Below, piece after piece: positions 51,601-61,539 of a stretch of 64,000 bases of DNA. The translations under genes and the position numbers were made by a program. Source of the stretch: Linnemannia elongata (Eukaryota; Mortierellomycota; Mortierellomycetes; Mortierellales; Mortierellaceae); the NCBI GenBank assembly GCA_036320915.1, contig JAXBDG010000012.1:576001-640000 (forward strand), written 5' to 3'. The notes under the pieces are model-generated. The model searched no databases. It had not been told where the DNA came from and saw only the letters and a program-made list of their open reading frames with translations. Every line of letters starts with the position of its first letter. Position 1 is the first letter of the stretch.

Positions 51601-53809
51601 CAAGACGGATGCTGGTATGGCGCTGGCAGCAGCGAATGCTATCACGATTTTGGTCACAGCCAACGTTTCGTTCAGTAATATGAATCTACGTAATATCAGG
51701 ATCCCAGGTGCCAACCTCCGTGACGGGCAGTTCGACTCGACGTCTTTTGAGGGGGCTGATCTGACTGCTGTCAATCTGGAAAAGGCATGGCTCCGAAAGG
51801 CGGATCTCAGCAACACTCAGATGTCTCGAGTTCAGTTTGGAGAGTTACATTATCTCAAGGTGGTTGGGAGCGTTTGGACCTCGTCCTTTTCAGCCGACGG
51901 CAGGTTCTTTGCCGTGGCGACTATGGCCATGGAAACCACCGTTTTTGACACCACATCATGGAACATTGCCGCTCACCATCCCAGCGGCATCGCATTGGCG
52001 TTCTCGCCAGTCGGTTATGACCTCGCTATAGGAGTCGAAACTAACGAGTCGGTGGTAGTAAGGGATGCTCTGAATGGACAGTGTCGATTTGTTTTAACTG
52101 GACACAAGGGTGCCGTCATCAACATTGTGTACTCGCCCGACGGAACTCGAATCGCCACTTCAAGCTCCGACACCACCGCGAGGATTTGGTCTTCAGAGTC
52201 TGGAGCTACTGTTCACATCTTGCGCGGTCACAGTAAGCGTGTCTGGGGAGCTGCCTTTGCACCAACCGGAGTTCAACTTGCAACTTGCAGCGAGGACGGA
52301 ACAATTCGGATATGGGATACCCAAACAGGAGAGTCGCTTTCTGTCTTGAAGGAATACATCAGCGGCCCTATCACCTGTGTTGCATATTCTCCTGACGGTT
52401 ATCAGATTGCTTCTGGCGGCAATGAGGCGGTTCTGCAGCTTTGGAATGCACATACAGGCAAACTTACTCACTTCCTAACAAGTCATGCGGGACCTATTCT
52501 CGGCGTCTCGTACTCTCTTGATGGTCGTCAGATTGCAACCTGTGGCGCGGACATGACGGTTCGTCTAGCTGACCCTCACAGTGGAGAGTACTACGACATA
52601 CTCTATGGACATTTATTCCCTAACATTCGCGCAGCCACTTATTCGCCTGTTGGTGGATTTATTGCTTCAGGGGACGACGGCGGATATATTCGACTCTGGA
52701 AAACAGGAGCATCGTTGACAGCTGCCACCCCTACCCTCCATGAAGTCAGGTTTATCAGTTTCTCAGTCGATGGCAGTTGGACGGTACAGGGCTACAGGAA
52801 TAACACCCTATTGCTCCAGGAGACTTTGACCGGTTTTTCTCGGGTCGTCTCGATTAGAGACAAAACACCTTATCATAACGCCTTTGTCTCATCATGCGGA
52901 TTGAAGGTTGCTACCAACTACCCGGACTTTTCGTTGCGGCTTTGGAGGGCCGAGACAGGAACAGGAGAGCTGCTGCATGTCTTTAGAGGCCACACTAAAC
53001 GAGTCCATTCCATGATGTTTTCGCAGGATGGCCGGCGACTCATCTCTTCAAGCTTCGATCTGACAGTTCGAGTCTGGGACACGGCAACGGGCGAGGCGGG
53101 ATTTGTTTTACGAGGCCACAATATGAGCTCGAGATTATTCATCTTTTCGCCGACCGGCGATCAAATTGCATCTAGCGAAACCCATACGGTTCAAGTGTGG
53201 AGTGCAAAGACAGGGGAACGGCTGTTTGAGTTGGACAACAGTAACAGCATTGGTGGGTTTGATTACTCATCGGACGGCAAGTACATCATTGTCGCAGCCC
53301 CTTCTGGTCACTCTTGCTGGGATTCTCAGACTGGCGAGCGCGTGAACCGATTTGCTGCGATCGACACCGAGTTCATTACTTGTACGTTCTCATCGAATGG
53401 GAACTTTCTTACCACGGCGGGGCGCGACGGACTGTTGAGGGTGTGGGATGTTTCTTCTGAGGCGGAGGGTGGATGTAAGGAGGTGTACCAGACCAAGATC
53501 GAGCTCACCCTCAGGATGTATTGGAAGGAATGGAAGGGTGACATGTATTTGGTCACCTTAAACTCGAGCCTGTCGCGGGTGGTTTGGAAAATAGTGATAG
53601 CGTCGGATCCACAGAACAGCAGTAAGGAAGGTGTTGTTGTTGGATTGAAGCTGGCGTCGACGCGAGATGGGCCGGGGGTGTTGTTTTTGGAGGGTGCCAA
53701 AATGGACAATGTGGAGGGGTTGGATATTCCGAATTTGAGGTTGATGAAGCAGCGTGGGGCGAGTGGGTCGAGTGGGTCGGGTGAGAATCGGCACGAAGTT
53801 GTTGGGTAA
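48689..53809 (+). CDS. STAND NTPase: NACHT, pentapeptide and WD40 repeats, 1706 aa
   Basis: One uninterrupted exon. Residues 1-560 are mostly helical with armadillo/HEAT-like character. NACHT follows: Walker A GDSGAGKST near 573, Walker B FIIICDGYDE near 645, then the sensor-like KVVISCRSQYL. A helical stretch contains FFRFLHRSLLEYFF near 900, typical of the end of NACHT modules. Pentapeptide-type A(D/N)Lxx units occupy about 1000-1050 (GANLRDG, GADLTAVNLEKAWLRKADLS). About ten to twelve WD40 units follow to about 1600, several with RIWDTQTGE, RVWDTATGE or RIWSSESGA. Such proteins act as nucleotide-dependent switches; in fungi relatives function in non-self recognition, but no effector domain is evident here. 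GC-rich codons contrast with the AT-rich flanks. Confidence 0.93.
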   Translation: MTTSKQEQQASATSGHVESCSTSSLGNVTQKLSRMDISVFPRNTAPPALSTTLPPPGSRFENIAQLAYCGNLLRKCLSPSLVSASSFGESLDSTQRALIDPYAQNEDEVNRIRWLIQRAVEEFAADSLKTAAILSEVLLLASSLDQEYYRKLLNCMIAKFETTVLLDIDLLQGVVYLVESTSSDYLNPDDLVRILAVLRARLQGTHLQASKHPYYLTCALSRLLDVMAEGKVQDLRRVVDQEPLSALFSQLKDSTDPYLKHQVTYAFQALMHVPNDETRRQFVLRHAGNITMGLLGVASVCKLDLGQVKDGVDQLYKVAGHAHEVTTKVVGGAQSLLESGQGIWASVKGGIFSGGRQLWYSALREAEEHIRNGRLRDFNRIAFEAPCREHIEFQWGICRLLGEIAVDTLWEDVTRKHAVDILTELYRNDSNWTSNADIGEWILDILRQIEAAADTTVSDHAQSMIQSLEKIADSSKLELYLNSMEAPLSPHPIKAHLSIPISSTLLSRVLAIPDVEYDIHRLRQKRIDGHHKGVYIPPQAKPNLQATDNTLFPLMQKAQEFLSDQRQVLLILGDSGAGKSTFNLELEHTLWKDYTKCGPIPLFINLPTIDNPTQDLIQKQLFKHNFSDAQIQEMKLHRQFIIICDGYDECQLKVNLHTTNEFNQTGQWKVKVVISCRSQYLGQDYRSRFQPQPLNRYDRSTSDLFQEAVVASFSKAQVEQYVNLYVKGLSAHESLQGKLSWTVSEYMDKLTRIPNLLDLVSNPFLLTLTLEALPTFVDSKTDLSTLKITRVQLYDSFVKQWLESNRARLERSALSNAERSELDLLIEDNFLFHGIHFQKDLATAIFIKHAGNPVVQYTHLRDRNTWKATFFSPDGQAKLLRESSTVTRSGSFFRFLHRSLLEYFFSRTVYDPLDYLSDDNAPDERSAISTAKTGLLSMSLTEESSILQFLAERVQADPAFKADLFSVIEDSKTDAGMALAAANAITILVTANVSFSNMNLRNIRIPGANLRDGQFDSTSFEGADLTAVNLEKAWLRKADLSNTQMSRVQFGELHYLKVVGSVWTSSFSADGRFFAVATMAMETTVFDTTSWNIAAHHPSGIALAFSPVGYDLAIGVETNESVVVRDALNGQCRFVLTGHKGAVINIVYSPDGTRIATSSSDTTARIWSSESGATVHILRGHSKRVWGAAFAPTGVQLATCSEDGTIRIWDTQTGESLSVLKEYISGPITCVAYSPDGYQIASGGNEAVLQLWNAHTGKLTHFLTSHAGPILGVSYSLDGRQIATCGADMTVRLADPHSGEYYDILYGHLFPNIRAATYSPVGGFIASGDDGGYIRLWKTGASLTAATPTLHEVRFISFSVDGSWTVQGYRNNTLLLQETLTGFSRVVSIRDKTPYHNAFVSSCGLKVATNYPDFSLRLWRAETGTGELLHVFRGHTKRVHSMMFSQDGRRLISSSFDLTVRVWDTATGEAGFVLRGHNMSSRLFIFSPTGDQIASSETHTVQVWSAKTGERLFELDNSNSIGGFDYSSDGKYIIVAAPSGHSCWDSQTGERVNRFAAIDTEFITCTFSSNGNFLTTAGRDGLLRVWDVSSEAEGGCKEVYQTKIELTLRMYWKEWKGDMYLVTLNSSLSRVVWKIVIASDPQNSSKEGVVVGLKLASTRDGPGVLFLEGAKMDNVEGLDIPNLRLMKQRGASGSSGSGENRHEVVG

Positions 53810-54392
53810 GAGAGTGGAGGGAAGGATTGTTGACTTTGTATTTGGTTTTTTACAGTAGGTCAAAAAATTGTTGCTATGTTTTTTTATTTTTTCTCTTTCG
53901 TATTTTTCAAGATAACTTCTCTATCTTATCTATCCAACACTTCTAATACAAAAGAAAGCCCATTCATTCAGGAACGCTATAAAAAAAGTGTCATGGCGCT
54001 ATGGACTTTTATTATGAAGAAATGACTAGAAAGATCTAGACTGGTCATTGCAACAGTTTTTTGACTAGCCTACAACTTTAGTAATCATGGCGTCTTGCTA
54101 ATGCTAGAACATTCCAAAATTGTATTACTCATCTATTAGGATGTCTGTTGAAGTAGTAAGCAAAGATATATTGTCCCTTTCAACCAAAATGATGTAAAAA
54201 ATTAACCACTAATCCAGCTGTGAGTGGGGTTTGCATGGGTGTGGAACAAAAATGCTGTCCTAAATAACTGGCTAATCGGGGTTTAGTGGCCAAAACAAAA
54301 TATTTTATGTGAAATGCCCAATATAAAGAAAGTGGCATATTGCTAAAGCTTCACTACACATTTACTATTCCTATTAACCTAATATTTCCAGA
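53810..54392. other. Intergenic, AT-rich, nothing recognised
   Basis: Downstream region of the STAND gene. Short T-runs only; no gene or repeat shared with the rest of the window was seen. Confidence 0.4.
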
Positions 54393-54861
54393 ATGAAAAG
54401 CATCAACAAAACAACAAAGGAACAGATTCTCTGGCTTCTTCAGAAACAACAATCCATCAGCGGTGTGGCTAAAGCAGTTGGCGTAAACAAGGCAACGGCT
54501 TTAAGACTCAAAAAAGCTTTTCTTCCAACTCTTCCCAGGCAGGCCTCTGGACGTCCATGTATTCTTTCGGATATTAAGCTACGCCAAATCAATAGGAATG
54601 TCTTGAAGGGAGACTGTACGACAGGAAAAGATGTGCACAAGCGTCTACAGCAAGAAGGAATACGAATCTCGTATCAAACAATCCTGAATAGCCTGCGGAA
54701 AATTAGGATCGAACCAAGAAAAAAATCCAAAAAGCCTTTTCTTTCCAAAAAAGCATCAGCAGGAACGATTAAAGTGGGCAAGAGCACACCAACACTGGGC
54801 AATTGATGATTGGAGGCGCATCATCTTCTCAGACGAAACCAAGATCAACCTCTGGAACTCC
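54393..54861 (+). pseudogene. Tc1-like transposase, frameshifted and cut by a solo LTR
   Basis: 54393-54806 encodes an N-terminal helix-turn-helix half (TKEQILWLLQKQQSISGVA, SGRPCILSD, TGKDVHKRLQQEGIRISYQT), then a frameshift near 54770 leads to HWAIDDWRRIIFSDETKINLW, the region of the first catalytic aspartate. The frame is interrupted by the solo LTR at 54867. After the LTR only a few compatible codons remain before unrelated sequence begins. The second aspartate and the glutamate are absent. Confidence 0.82.
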
Positions 54862-54866
54862 GATGG

Positions 54867-55298
54867 TGTCGCGTCCTATACTATAGTTAGATCATGACTG
54901 TCGACTCTTGTTATGATTATGTCGCGTCGTTCAACACGATCGGTCGACTCTTAAGAGTGATCGATCGACTCTTGGTGCGATCAGGCAAACTCGGGCGCAG
55001 CTGTCTTCGCCCAAGTAAATAATTAATTAACATAGCCACAATCATACTTATATATAGTCAGTATCCAGATAGTTTAATCCCCACTTAGTAACTCGAATAT
55101 ACTTTGTCACCACCCTGAACCCGATCCCTACCCTGTAACCTTGTTCTAAATAACACTCTGTCAACACCTTGAAAACCACCTCTGATTCCTGCTCCATTTA
55201 CCCTACCTTTGTCCTGCCTTTGTCCTGCCTGGCCCTGCTTCCTAGCACTGAGAGGTCAATCTCCGTCTGCCCTGTCTGCCCCGTCTAGGTTCGCGACA
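54867..55298 (+). mobile_element. Solo LTR, 432 bp, with 5-bp target duplication
   Basis: Begins TGTCGCGTCC and ends GGTTCGCGACA, so the ends are inverted (TGTCGCG/CGCGACA), and it is flanked by GATGG at 54862-54866 and 55299-55303. Internally it has a TATATATAG box near 55050 and an R-like start region. It contains repeated TCGACTCTT motifs. The internal retrotransposon domain is lost, indicating LTR-LTR recombination. A diverged relative lies at 2541-2712. Confidence 0.95.
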
Positions 55299-55364
55299 GA
55301 TGGCATCAAGTATTATAAAATTGCTCGGTTGTCATACTTAGGCAAAAGTCGCTAACTACACACA

Positions 55365-56488
55365 ATGGCCGCTTTGGATCTTCGAATTGACTGCAACTAG
55401 ACTTTCTCAACTGTCGAATCGAATCGAATATGAGTTTTAATCGTATTCGAATGGAAAAAATCGAATCGAATATCAAGTGTATTCGATTCGACATCAGTCG
55501 AATAGGAACCCCATTCGATTCGACATTTATTCGATTCGACCTTATTAAAATCGAATAAAGGTCGAATCGAGTCGAATAAAGTCGAATCGAATCGAATGGG
55601 AGCACTATTCGTGTTCGAAAAAATCGAATCGAATCGAACGGGGACCACTATTCGAATTCGAAAAAACCGAATCGAATCGAACCGAATGCCGAATGTCGAA
55701 TATTCTTGAGAAAGTCTAACTGCAACACCCCTGACGCCCAACAGTTCGTCATTTTCGTCAACCCCGACGGCATGTCGACCACTGGACAGTTGTTCACCGA
55801 TTTGTTCCCGGTTGCGTGGAAGGTGTTCAGGTTTTCGCCCAGCTGGAATGGAAATACCGAAGCTCAAGCTGACTTTACCCAGGAGAGGACCGTTGGCATT
55901 TCGACCTTCAAGAATGGTAACGAAGTCGTAGCCGGTTGGAAAAGTGACGTTGGGAAGCAGGGGAAGAACAATTGGTTCAAGACCCAGGAAAACGAGGGTG
56001 CCTACAAGTTAGTGTTGAACGACTTTCCCGATGCCCCAGTGTCCGCAAAGGTTAGCAACGTGGCTGGCACGAACTTGAGCATTTTTTTCGGCGACAAGAG
56101 TGGTGCCCCCTTCATGTACCAAAATGTGAGATCGGGAGAAACCCCGTCCTTCTTGGAGACGACCAAGATCCTCATCGTGGCAGTGAGAGGCTACAAGGAG
56201 ACCCAGGTGATCAGGTCGGACATCTTGGGAAGTTGGTTGGAGTTCAACGTCGCCGACACACAAGGTCCCGCGCGTGGGAACAAGTTCTACGTCAAGTACA
56301 CGATTGAAGGCAAATACGAGCTCTATAGCGATAACGGTGTGCCATTCAACCAATACCCCTCCAACATCCCCCCCCTTTCAACAGTCAAAGGCAATGTACT
56401 CGGCGACACTAGACGACGTCAAGGCAATGTAAGTCAAGGTCTAGCTGGAAGTCGAGGTCCAGCCGGATACCCCAATATAAGTCTTTAA
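55365..56488 (+). pseudogene. Unknown gene disrupted by a hAT-type MITE after codon 11
   Basis: An ATG at 55365 opens an 11-codon frame (MAALDLRIDCN) that reaches the 8-bp duplication of the MITE at 55398; beyond the second duplication the same frame continues from 55727 to a stop at 56488, about 254 more codons. The product would be about 265 aa: a globular domain (SWNGNTEAQADF, FKNGNEVVAGWKSDVGKQG, GNKFYVKYTIEG) with no membrane segment and a glycine-rich tail (GLAGSRGPAGYP). An internal GTAAGT at about 56430 could be a splice donor, so the tail may be intronic. I do not recognise the family. Internal starts after the MITE could still give a shortened protein. Confidence 0.78.
55398..55718. 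mobile_element. hAT-type MITE made of TTCGA units, 321 bp
   Basis: Ends TAGACTTTCTCAA and TTGAGAAAGTCTA are inverted, and the element is flanked by the perfect 8-bp duplication ACTGCAAC (55390-55397 and 55719-55726). The interior is a nearly palindromic mosaic of TTCGA/TCGAA units like the hAT terminal repeats at 7924 and 11741. It has no coding capacity, so it would need a transposase supplied in trans. Confidence 0.93.
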
Positions 56489-57054
56489 TTGACGTTTTAC
56501 CCAAGGGTACTCGTCCCGAACACCCAAGCGTCGAGCACGAAAAATAGGCAATGATGGTAACTACCTAGCTTGTGTGCGAGTGGATCTATCCGCTCTATAT
56601 AAAATTAAAAAAAAAGTCACAGAAATAAGACCCGCACCGTTGGCGATTGCTCAATTAGCGAAAACCCTGTTGCCATCCAGCACAATGCGACAGCGATTTC
56701 GAGAGGTTGCTAAGGTTCCAGAAAACTCCTGAAGAAGTAAAAAAGATCCTGTTTTATAATACAAGAGAGAGGTGTTTATACTAATATACAGAGGAGTGGA
56801 CGTGCCAGAGCATTCTAAAATATCGTCACTCTCCATTGCAGACGACTTTAATTGAACGGGGTATTGTAAGCAGTAGAGTAGCCTTGTTGCTACGATCTGC
56901 TGAGATTAAGCCCATTGTTCTATAGATTTGTTCGAAAGAACAACATCTCTTTCTCTCTTTTTTTTTTCGCGAGAGCAGCTTAAGGGTGTTGCAATAAAGG
57001 AATCAGCTGTCGAGTTTTCAAGTGAAGTGGAAGACTTGCACTCCCATGCCTGAG
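56489..57054. other. Intergenic, no supported gene
   Basis: Contains short A- and T-runs and no repeat matched elsewhere until repeat R begins at 57055. Confidence 0.4.
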
Positions 57055-57535
57055 TAACTGGCTTGTGGCCGAATTCGGCGGGCGCGTTGTAGATGCTTTG
57101 TTGGCTGTCCACTTATGTGATGAGTTCTATGCAACTTAAGGGGCTGTACTTTAGTAGATGATCCTGTTACAAAAAGATGTGGTGGCTAGGCAGTGGCGGC
57201 GAGGCTTTAGATTAGCAGTCATTCCTAGCAGACTAGTATTAGTAGTGCGCCGAGCTCTTTCGTCTGCTCCTTGTCCTTTTACACAAGAGCAGAATTGACA
57301 AGAGTCTCGTTGGCGCCCTGCAGGTACTTAACCCTTCCCCCATCAATATTATTAATACAAGGTCCTTTTACACAAGAGCAGAATTGACAAGAGTCTCGTT
57401 GGCGCCCTGCAGTCGTGTATTATTTTAGGATCCCACTATTACTACGCTACCACAACCCCTCCATCCCCCCCGTACCAATTGAGGACTTAACAGCGGTCCT
57501 ATCACTCTGGCCAGGACCTCTCCCCTGAGTAACAA
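57055..57535 (+). repeat. Repeat R, uninterrupted copy
   Basis: Contains both the part matching 5547-5801 and, directly after GACTAGTATTAG, the part matching 29044-29275. A 51-bp unit (CCTTTTACACAAGAGCAGAA to GGCGCCCTGCAG) is duplicated within it. This copy shows the pre-insertion arrangement used to define the Helitron boundaries. Confidence 0.87.
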
Positions 57536-57958
57536 TCCTAAAGTCCATTTTATGGCTAGACCTTGTCAATTACATGTGGATTGTATAACAAAATTCTCAT
57601 AATTGACAAGGTCTAACCATATATATAAAGGCGGTCAGAGCCCTGTGGACCTAAACAGCATGGGTGAGGGGGGTAGAGTGATCATTGCACTCAAAGCATC
57701 TTTCCTTGTTGTATAACATAACACACACTGCAAAGAGGGCTCTACTACCCGACCGATGTCCAAAAGGAGGACAGCGAGAGAGGCCTTACTGACTTCCCTG
57801 TGACCGTCCCCTAATCCAAAGGGTGTCGCCTTTATTTTGGATGCTCTACTTTGTTCACAGCCGTGCCACGACCATTCTGGCTCTTAAGGGTCGTGCTCCT
57901 ATCCAACCAAGTCACGGAACTTTATTCTTTCAGTTCAAGGAGGTGTGATTCGGTAAGC
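57536..57958. other. Intergenic with a 19-bp inverted repeat
   Basis: 57553-57571 and 57601-57619 (TGG-TAGACCTTGTCAATT) are inverted with one mismatch around a 29-nt loop, followed by ATATATAAAGG, a TATA-like sequence. No gene is supported on the plus strand. Confidence 0.6.
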
Positions 57959-60268
57959 CTACTCTCCATCATCATCATCATATCCACCATCCTCATCGTC
58001 ATTGTCATCATACTTGTGTTCCGCCATTGCATCTTGCACTCTCTGCTGGAAACGCTGGTTGTTTGGCTTGTCCATGGCGACAGTAGTCCTTGTAACTCTT
58101 GGCTTTGTGGGTCTATGGAAAATAACATCGTACCAATCGATAAACTCAATCTCTTCGTTCAGATCGCCCTCATCCCTACCCTCAAAATCGCTCTCATTCT
58201 CAACCCCCTTACTCTCCTCCTCCTCTTCCTGTCCTACTGTGTTCCGAGTGCAGTTGAAAATATGAATCTTCTCCTTGGCATCTACCGCATACTCGTGATA
58301 GTACTCCTACATATAGAAAATCATAGGTTAGGTTCAGGCAATAGATGTACCATTTCAGCAAACCCCAATTATTAGATCTTACCAGTAGGTTTTTCAGATG
58401 ATGAGCAGTATTTTCGATAAAGACGTTCCAGGCAGCTTCTGTTGTTGGCAGCACAATAGGATCACAAGCAGGTGCTGCGACAAACACTCCTTTCCATGGT
58501 ACCACCCGAAATACATCAGCCTGGAGACCTACATCCGCGTATGAAGGAAATCCATGTTAGATATTAAGTATTTACTCTTCCGACGTACATGCACCATATT
58601 TATATCTTACCATGGAGAGAGAGCTGGGGGGGACAATCCAGGCCAAACTTGCTCAACTCGAGCATTACAGACCGCGCAATCTTGATGTTCTTCCGTAACT
58701 GGATTTTGACTGCAATAGGTGGAGTCGATGCTCTTTTTGCTTCGCCGTTCCCAAATTGGACCTTTCCGATCGAGAGAGTACAATCACACTTGCGTGCACT
58801 GTAGCCTGTGTTCAAAGCACATGCCAACTTACTCTTCGACACACGAGTGGCAAGGCTTGCCTGTTCACCGCTGTTAAAAGAAAAGTGTATACCCACAGAA
58901 GTCAGAATAAACAAGAAAATACAGTATATACCTATACTAGCAAATAATCATGACTTACAGGTAGAAATTAAATGGTGTCCCCTTTGGCCTCCCATCTTTG
59001 AGGATAGAGCCCCAGATCAACAATGCATCGCACTCTGAGGGCTTGTTATCGCCATGATGTGGGTTGAGGATGTTCTCAATGCTATCATTCAAAATGAGTT
59101 GGCATTAGTGTCTTTTAGATGCAGCCAAGTTTTCTGTACACTCTTCTATCAATGCAAGTGTAACGTACATGTTCCTGAGAACCAATAGAAAGAGCCGGAA
59201 TGTGGGCTTAGAGCTAAGCCATGAGTACACATCCTCTAGGACTGCGTTCAGCTTCCTTGTCTTTGATGTCTTTAGAGAGTCCAGCAGCTTTGTGAGCTCC
59301 TCGTCCTTGAGCTCCAGCTCCGGCATCAAACAGAGACCTTTGGCGTCCATGCAGTCAGCACAGGCCAAAGCTTTTCTTGCTATAGGTGAGTACAAATTTA
59401 AGACTCCAGACAACGCAACGAAGGCGTCACGGAAATGAAGACACGTCTCGTTGTCGATGATTTGTTGTCCCAATGCATTTTTGGCATCTCTGAGATGTCG
59501 CCATGCCAATCCATACAGTTTCTGACGTTCAGGATCCTTCTCAGTGTCCTTGGTCTCCTCTGAGGGAAGATCGACAGCATTACCGTTATACTAAAGAGTA
59601 CGATAGGAAGATAGCATTAATACATCCACATAATCATATAGTAACTGAGGTTGCGCTCAATTTGAAGTCCTTACCAGACAAAGGGCGGCATCCGCCAACT
59701 CGTGCCAAGGATCTTGAAGCCTCATTCTCTTTGTTGGAGCAGCTCTCGTCGTTGTAGTCCTCGTCCTCTTGGCATGGTCCTTGCCCGCAGACTTGGCGCT
59801 CGAGGTAAGACGCAATGTATTGGAGGTCTGATGAGGTGTGTTGGAGGCGTGTGGTACATCGGAGGGTACAGCCGAATGCTGCTTCTGTTCACTGGCGTTT
59901 TCGGTAATAATGGTCTCCACGAACGGCTCTGAGCCTTTGATCATGTTGCCTGCTGTTTTCCATGCTGATTTGTTCGCGATCGCTTTCGTATTCTTGCGCT
60001 CCCAATATATGAGGCTTTCAGACTTCCTCCACGCTTCAAAGTTGTGGATCAAAAGTGTTCTTTCCTTCTCGCATAAAGCAGAGCGACGGAGGGCTGTGGC
60101 ATATCTGCGGTGGCCTTCCTCGCAATTGGGGATGCCAAACTTGTCAAAGAATGCTACAGGAGTTTTGTCGCAGCTCTCTTCAATCCATGAGATGTCCTGT
60201 TCTGTAAATGGCTTCGCACTGTTGCCCTTCCCATTTTTCTTGCCATTGCTGCGACTGGTGGTATCCAT
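57959..60268 (-). CDS. Unknown six-exon gene, about 630 aa
   Basis: Exons 60268-59675, 59590-59169, 59081-58959, 58870-58611, 58528-58383 and 58306-57959 total 1893 nt (631 codons with the stop). All junctions are GT-AG and introns are 69-88 nt. The N terminus is basic, followed by a helical region (FTEQDISWIEESCDKTPVAFF) and a serine/threonine-rich linker with basic clusters (KRTRTTTT, TKRMRL). Exons 2-4 contain a small cysteine group (CADCMDAKGLC) and a globular-looking part (CDALLIWGSILKDGRPKG, CDCTLSIGKVQFG). The C terminus is extremely acidic (DDNDDEDGGYDDDDGE). I do not recognise a family; a nuclear protein is plausible. Confidence 0.78.
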
Positions 60269-60546
60269 GATGGGGCTGCTAGTTGGGATTCAGATGAAAT
60301 AAAGAGTAGCTTGAAAAGAGTGAGACGCGTGAAACAAATAGAGGTACAGCTCGTCAATGGAGGTGATATAATATCATATCTGTCATAAGGGAAGGTTGCC
60401 AGGGATAACGAAGGGGCTGATGCACAGAGTATGTGTCAAATGGAGAGAGAGGGAAAGTGACGATGAGCAACGAAGGATAAGTTTATCAAATTGAAGCAAA
60501 GCTGGTATCGATGTGGGTTTACAAAGGTTCACAAAAGTGAGCGCCA

Positions 60547-60865
60547 ACAAGCACGCGGGCCACGTTAGGACTATCAAATTTTGATGCACCTCCTGTTCAC
60601 AGTCAAGGAAGGTCAAAGAAAGACAGCACACCATGTGGGGGGCGCGGTTTAAACGGGCATTCGACAGCAAAACGCCATAGAATGGGAGCGCGTTGCACGT
60701 CTCACCTTGCGGATGTAACAAACACGCGGGCCACGCGAAGGATATCAGATCTTGATGCACCTCCTGTTCACGGTCAAGGAAGGTCAAAGAAAGATAACAC
60801 ACTCTGTGGGGGGCGCGGTTTAAACGGGCATTCGACAGCAAAACGCCATAGAATGGGAGCGCGTC
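60547..60865 (-). repeat. Tandem duplication with 171-bp period
   Basis: 60547-60695 and 60719-60865 are near-identical (GGGGGGCGCGGTTTAAACGG, GCCATAGAATGGGAGCGCG). The period, 171 bp, is exactly 57 codons, and a 188-codon minus-strand frame (60949-60383) stays open through both. I do not call that frame a gene because it lacks other support. The block lies upstream of the six-exon gene and could be regulatory. Confidence 0.9.
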
Positions 60866-60949
60866 AGCATCCTTATTCCCTTTGCTCATAATGATAAATG
60901 TGTCAGGTGGCAACAGATGCTGAGAGGGTGAGAGGTGCAGCAAACACAA

Positions 60950-61502
60950 GGTGTCGGTGGTGCAGGCAGATAGTTGTGATGTCCTCGACTCAATGGAGAT
61001 AACAGCTTAAAAGGACATGTGGTGCCAGATGACAAAGAGAAGAGTTTGCTGATTGATAATACTATGGGGTCTCCCTTCCCGTCCTACTTCCTTTTTTGGA
61101 CGAGATTCCTTTTTGGGAAGGAGACTGCCAATGGCCTCAGACAAGCGTGCTCCTCGCTTCCTCTACGCTCCTTCACTCCTTCACATCTTCCATAAAGTCA
61201 TCTCTTACACTGAATCCACCCTGCTTCAGTCTCAAGTTAAGCCTCAACATGTCAAATAAAAGGCAGCTCAGGTACAGATGCGCATCTCAAGCAGCAGCAT
61301 CCGAGCATCCGCTGTTCAGTTTGTCTCATCTCTCTTCCTCATCCTCTTATACAAAAATAATAAAAAACGCTCGGTGGATTCTGCTATCATAGTGACATTC
61401 CGCCGTGCAAAGGGACTCCGGCCATGCCAAGTAAACGCGCTTCCGCGGCTTCCAGGGTAAGACACAGTTTGACATAGTGCTCGCCGAGTCTTTTGTTATT
61501 GT
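60950..61502. other. No confident gene
   Basis: A short frame at about 61127-61258 (MASDKRAPRFLYAPS) might be a first exon or a degenerate coding piece, but splice partners were not found. Confidence 0.3.
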
Positions 61503-61535
61503 ACTAGCGAGTACCCGCGGCTTCGCTCGCGGGGG
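61503..61535 (-). mobile_element. Helitron 3' terminus with GC hairpin
   Basis: On the minus strand CCCGCGAGCGAAGCCGCGGG is followed by TACTCGCTAGT at 61503. It is nearly the same as the terminus at 29441, so both belong to the hairpin-type family. No helicase coding was found adjacent on its right, so this may be a non-autonomous or truncated copy. The 3' flank is A rather than T. Confidence 0.75.
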
Positions 61536-61539
61536 AAGG

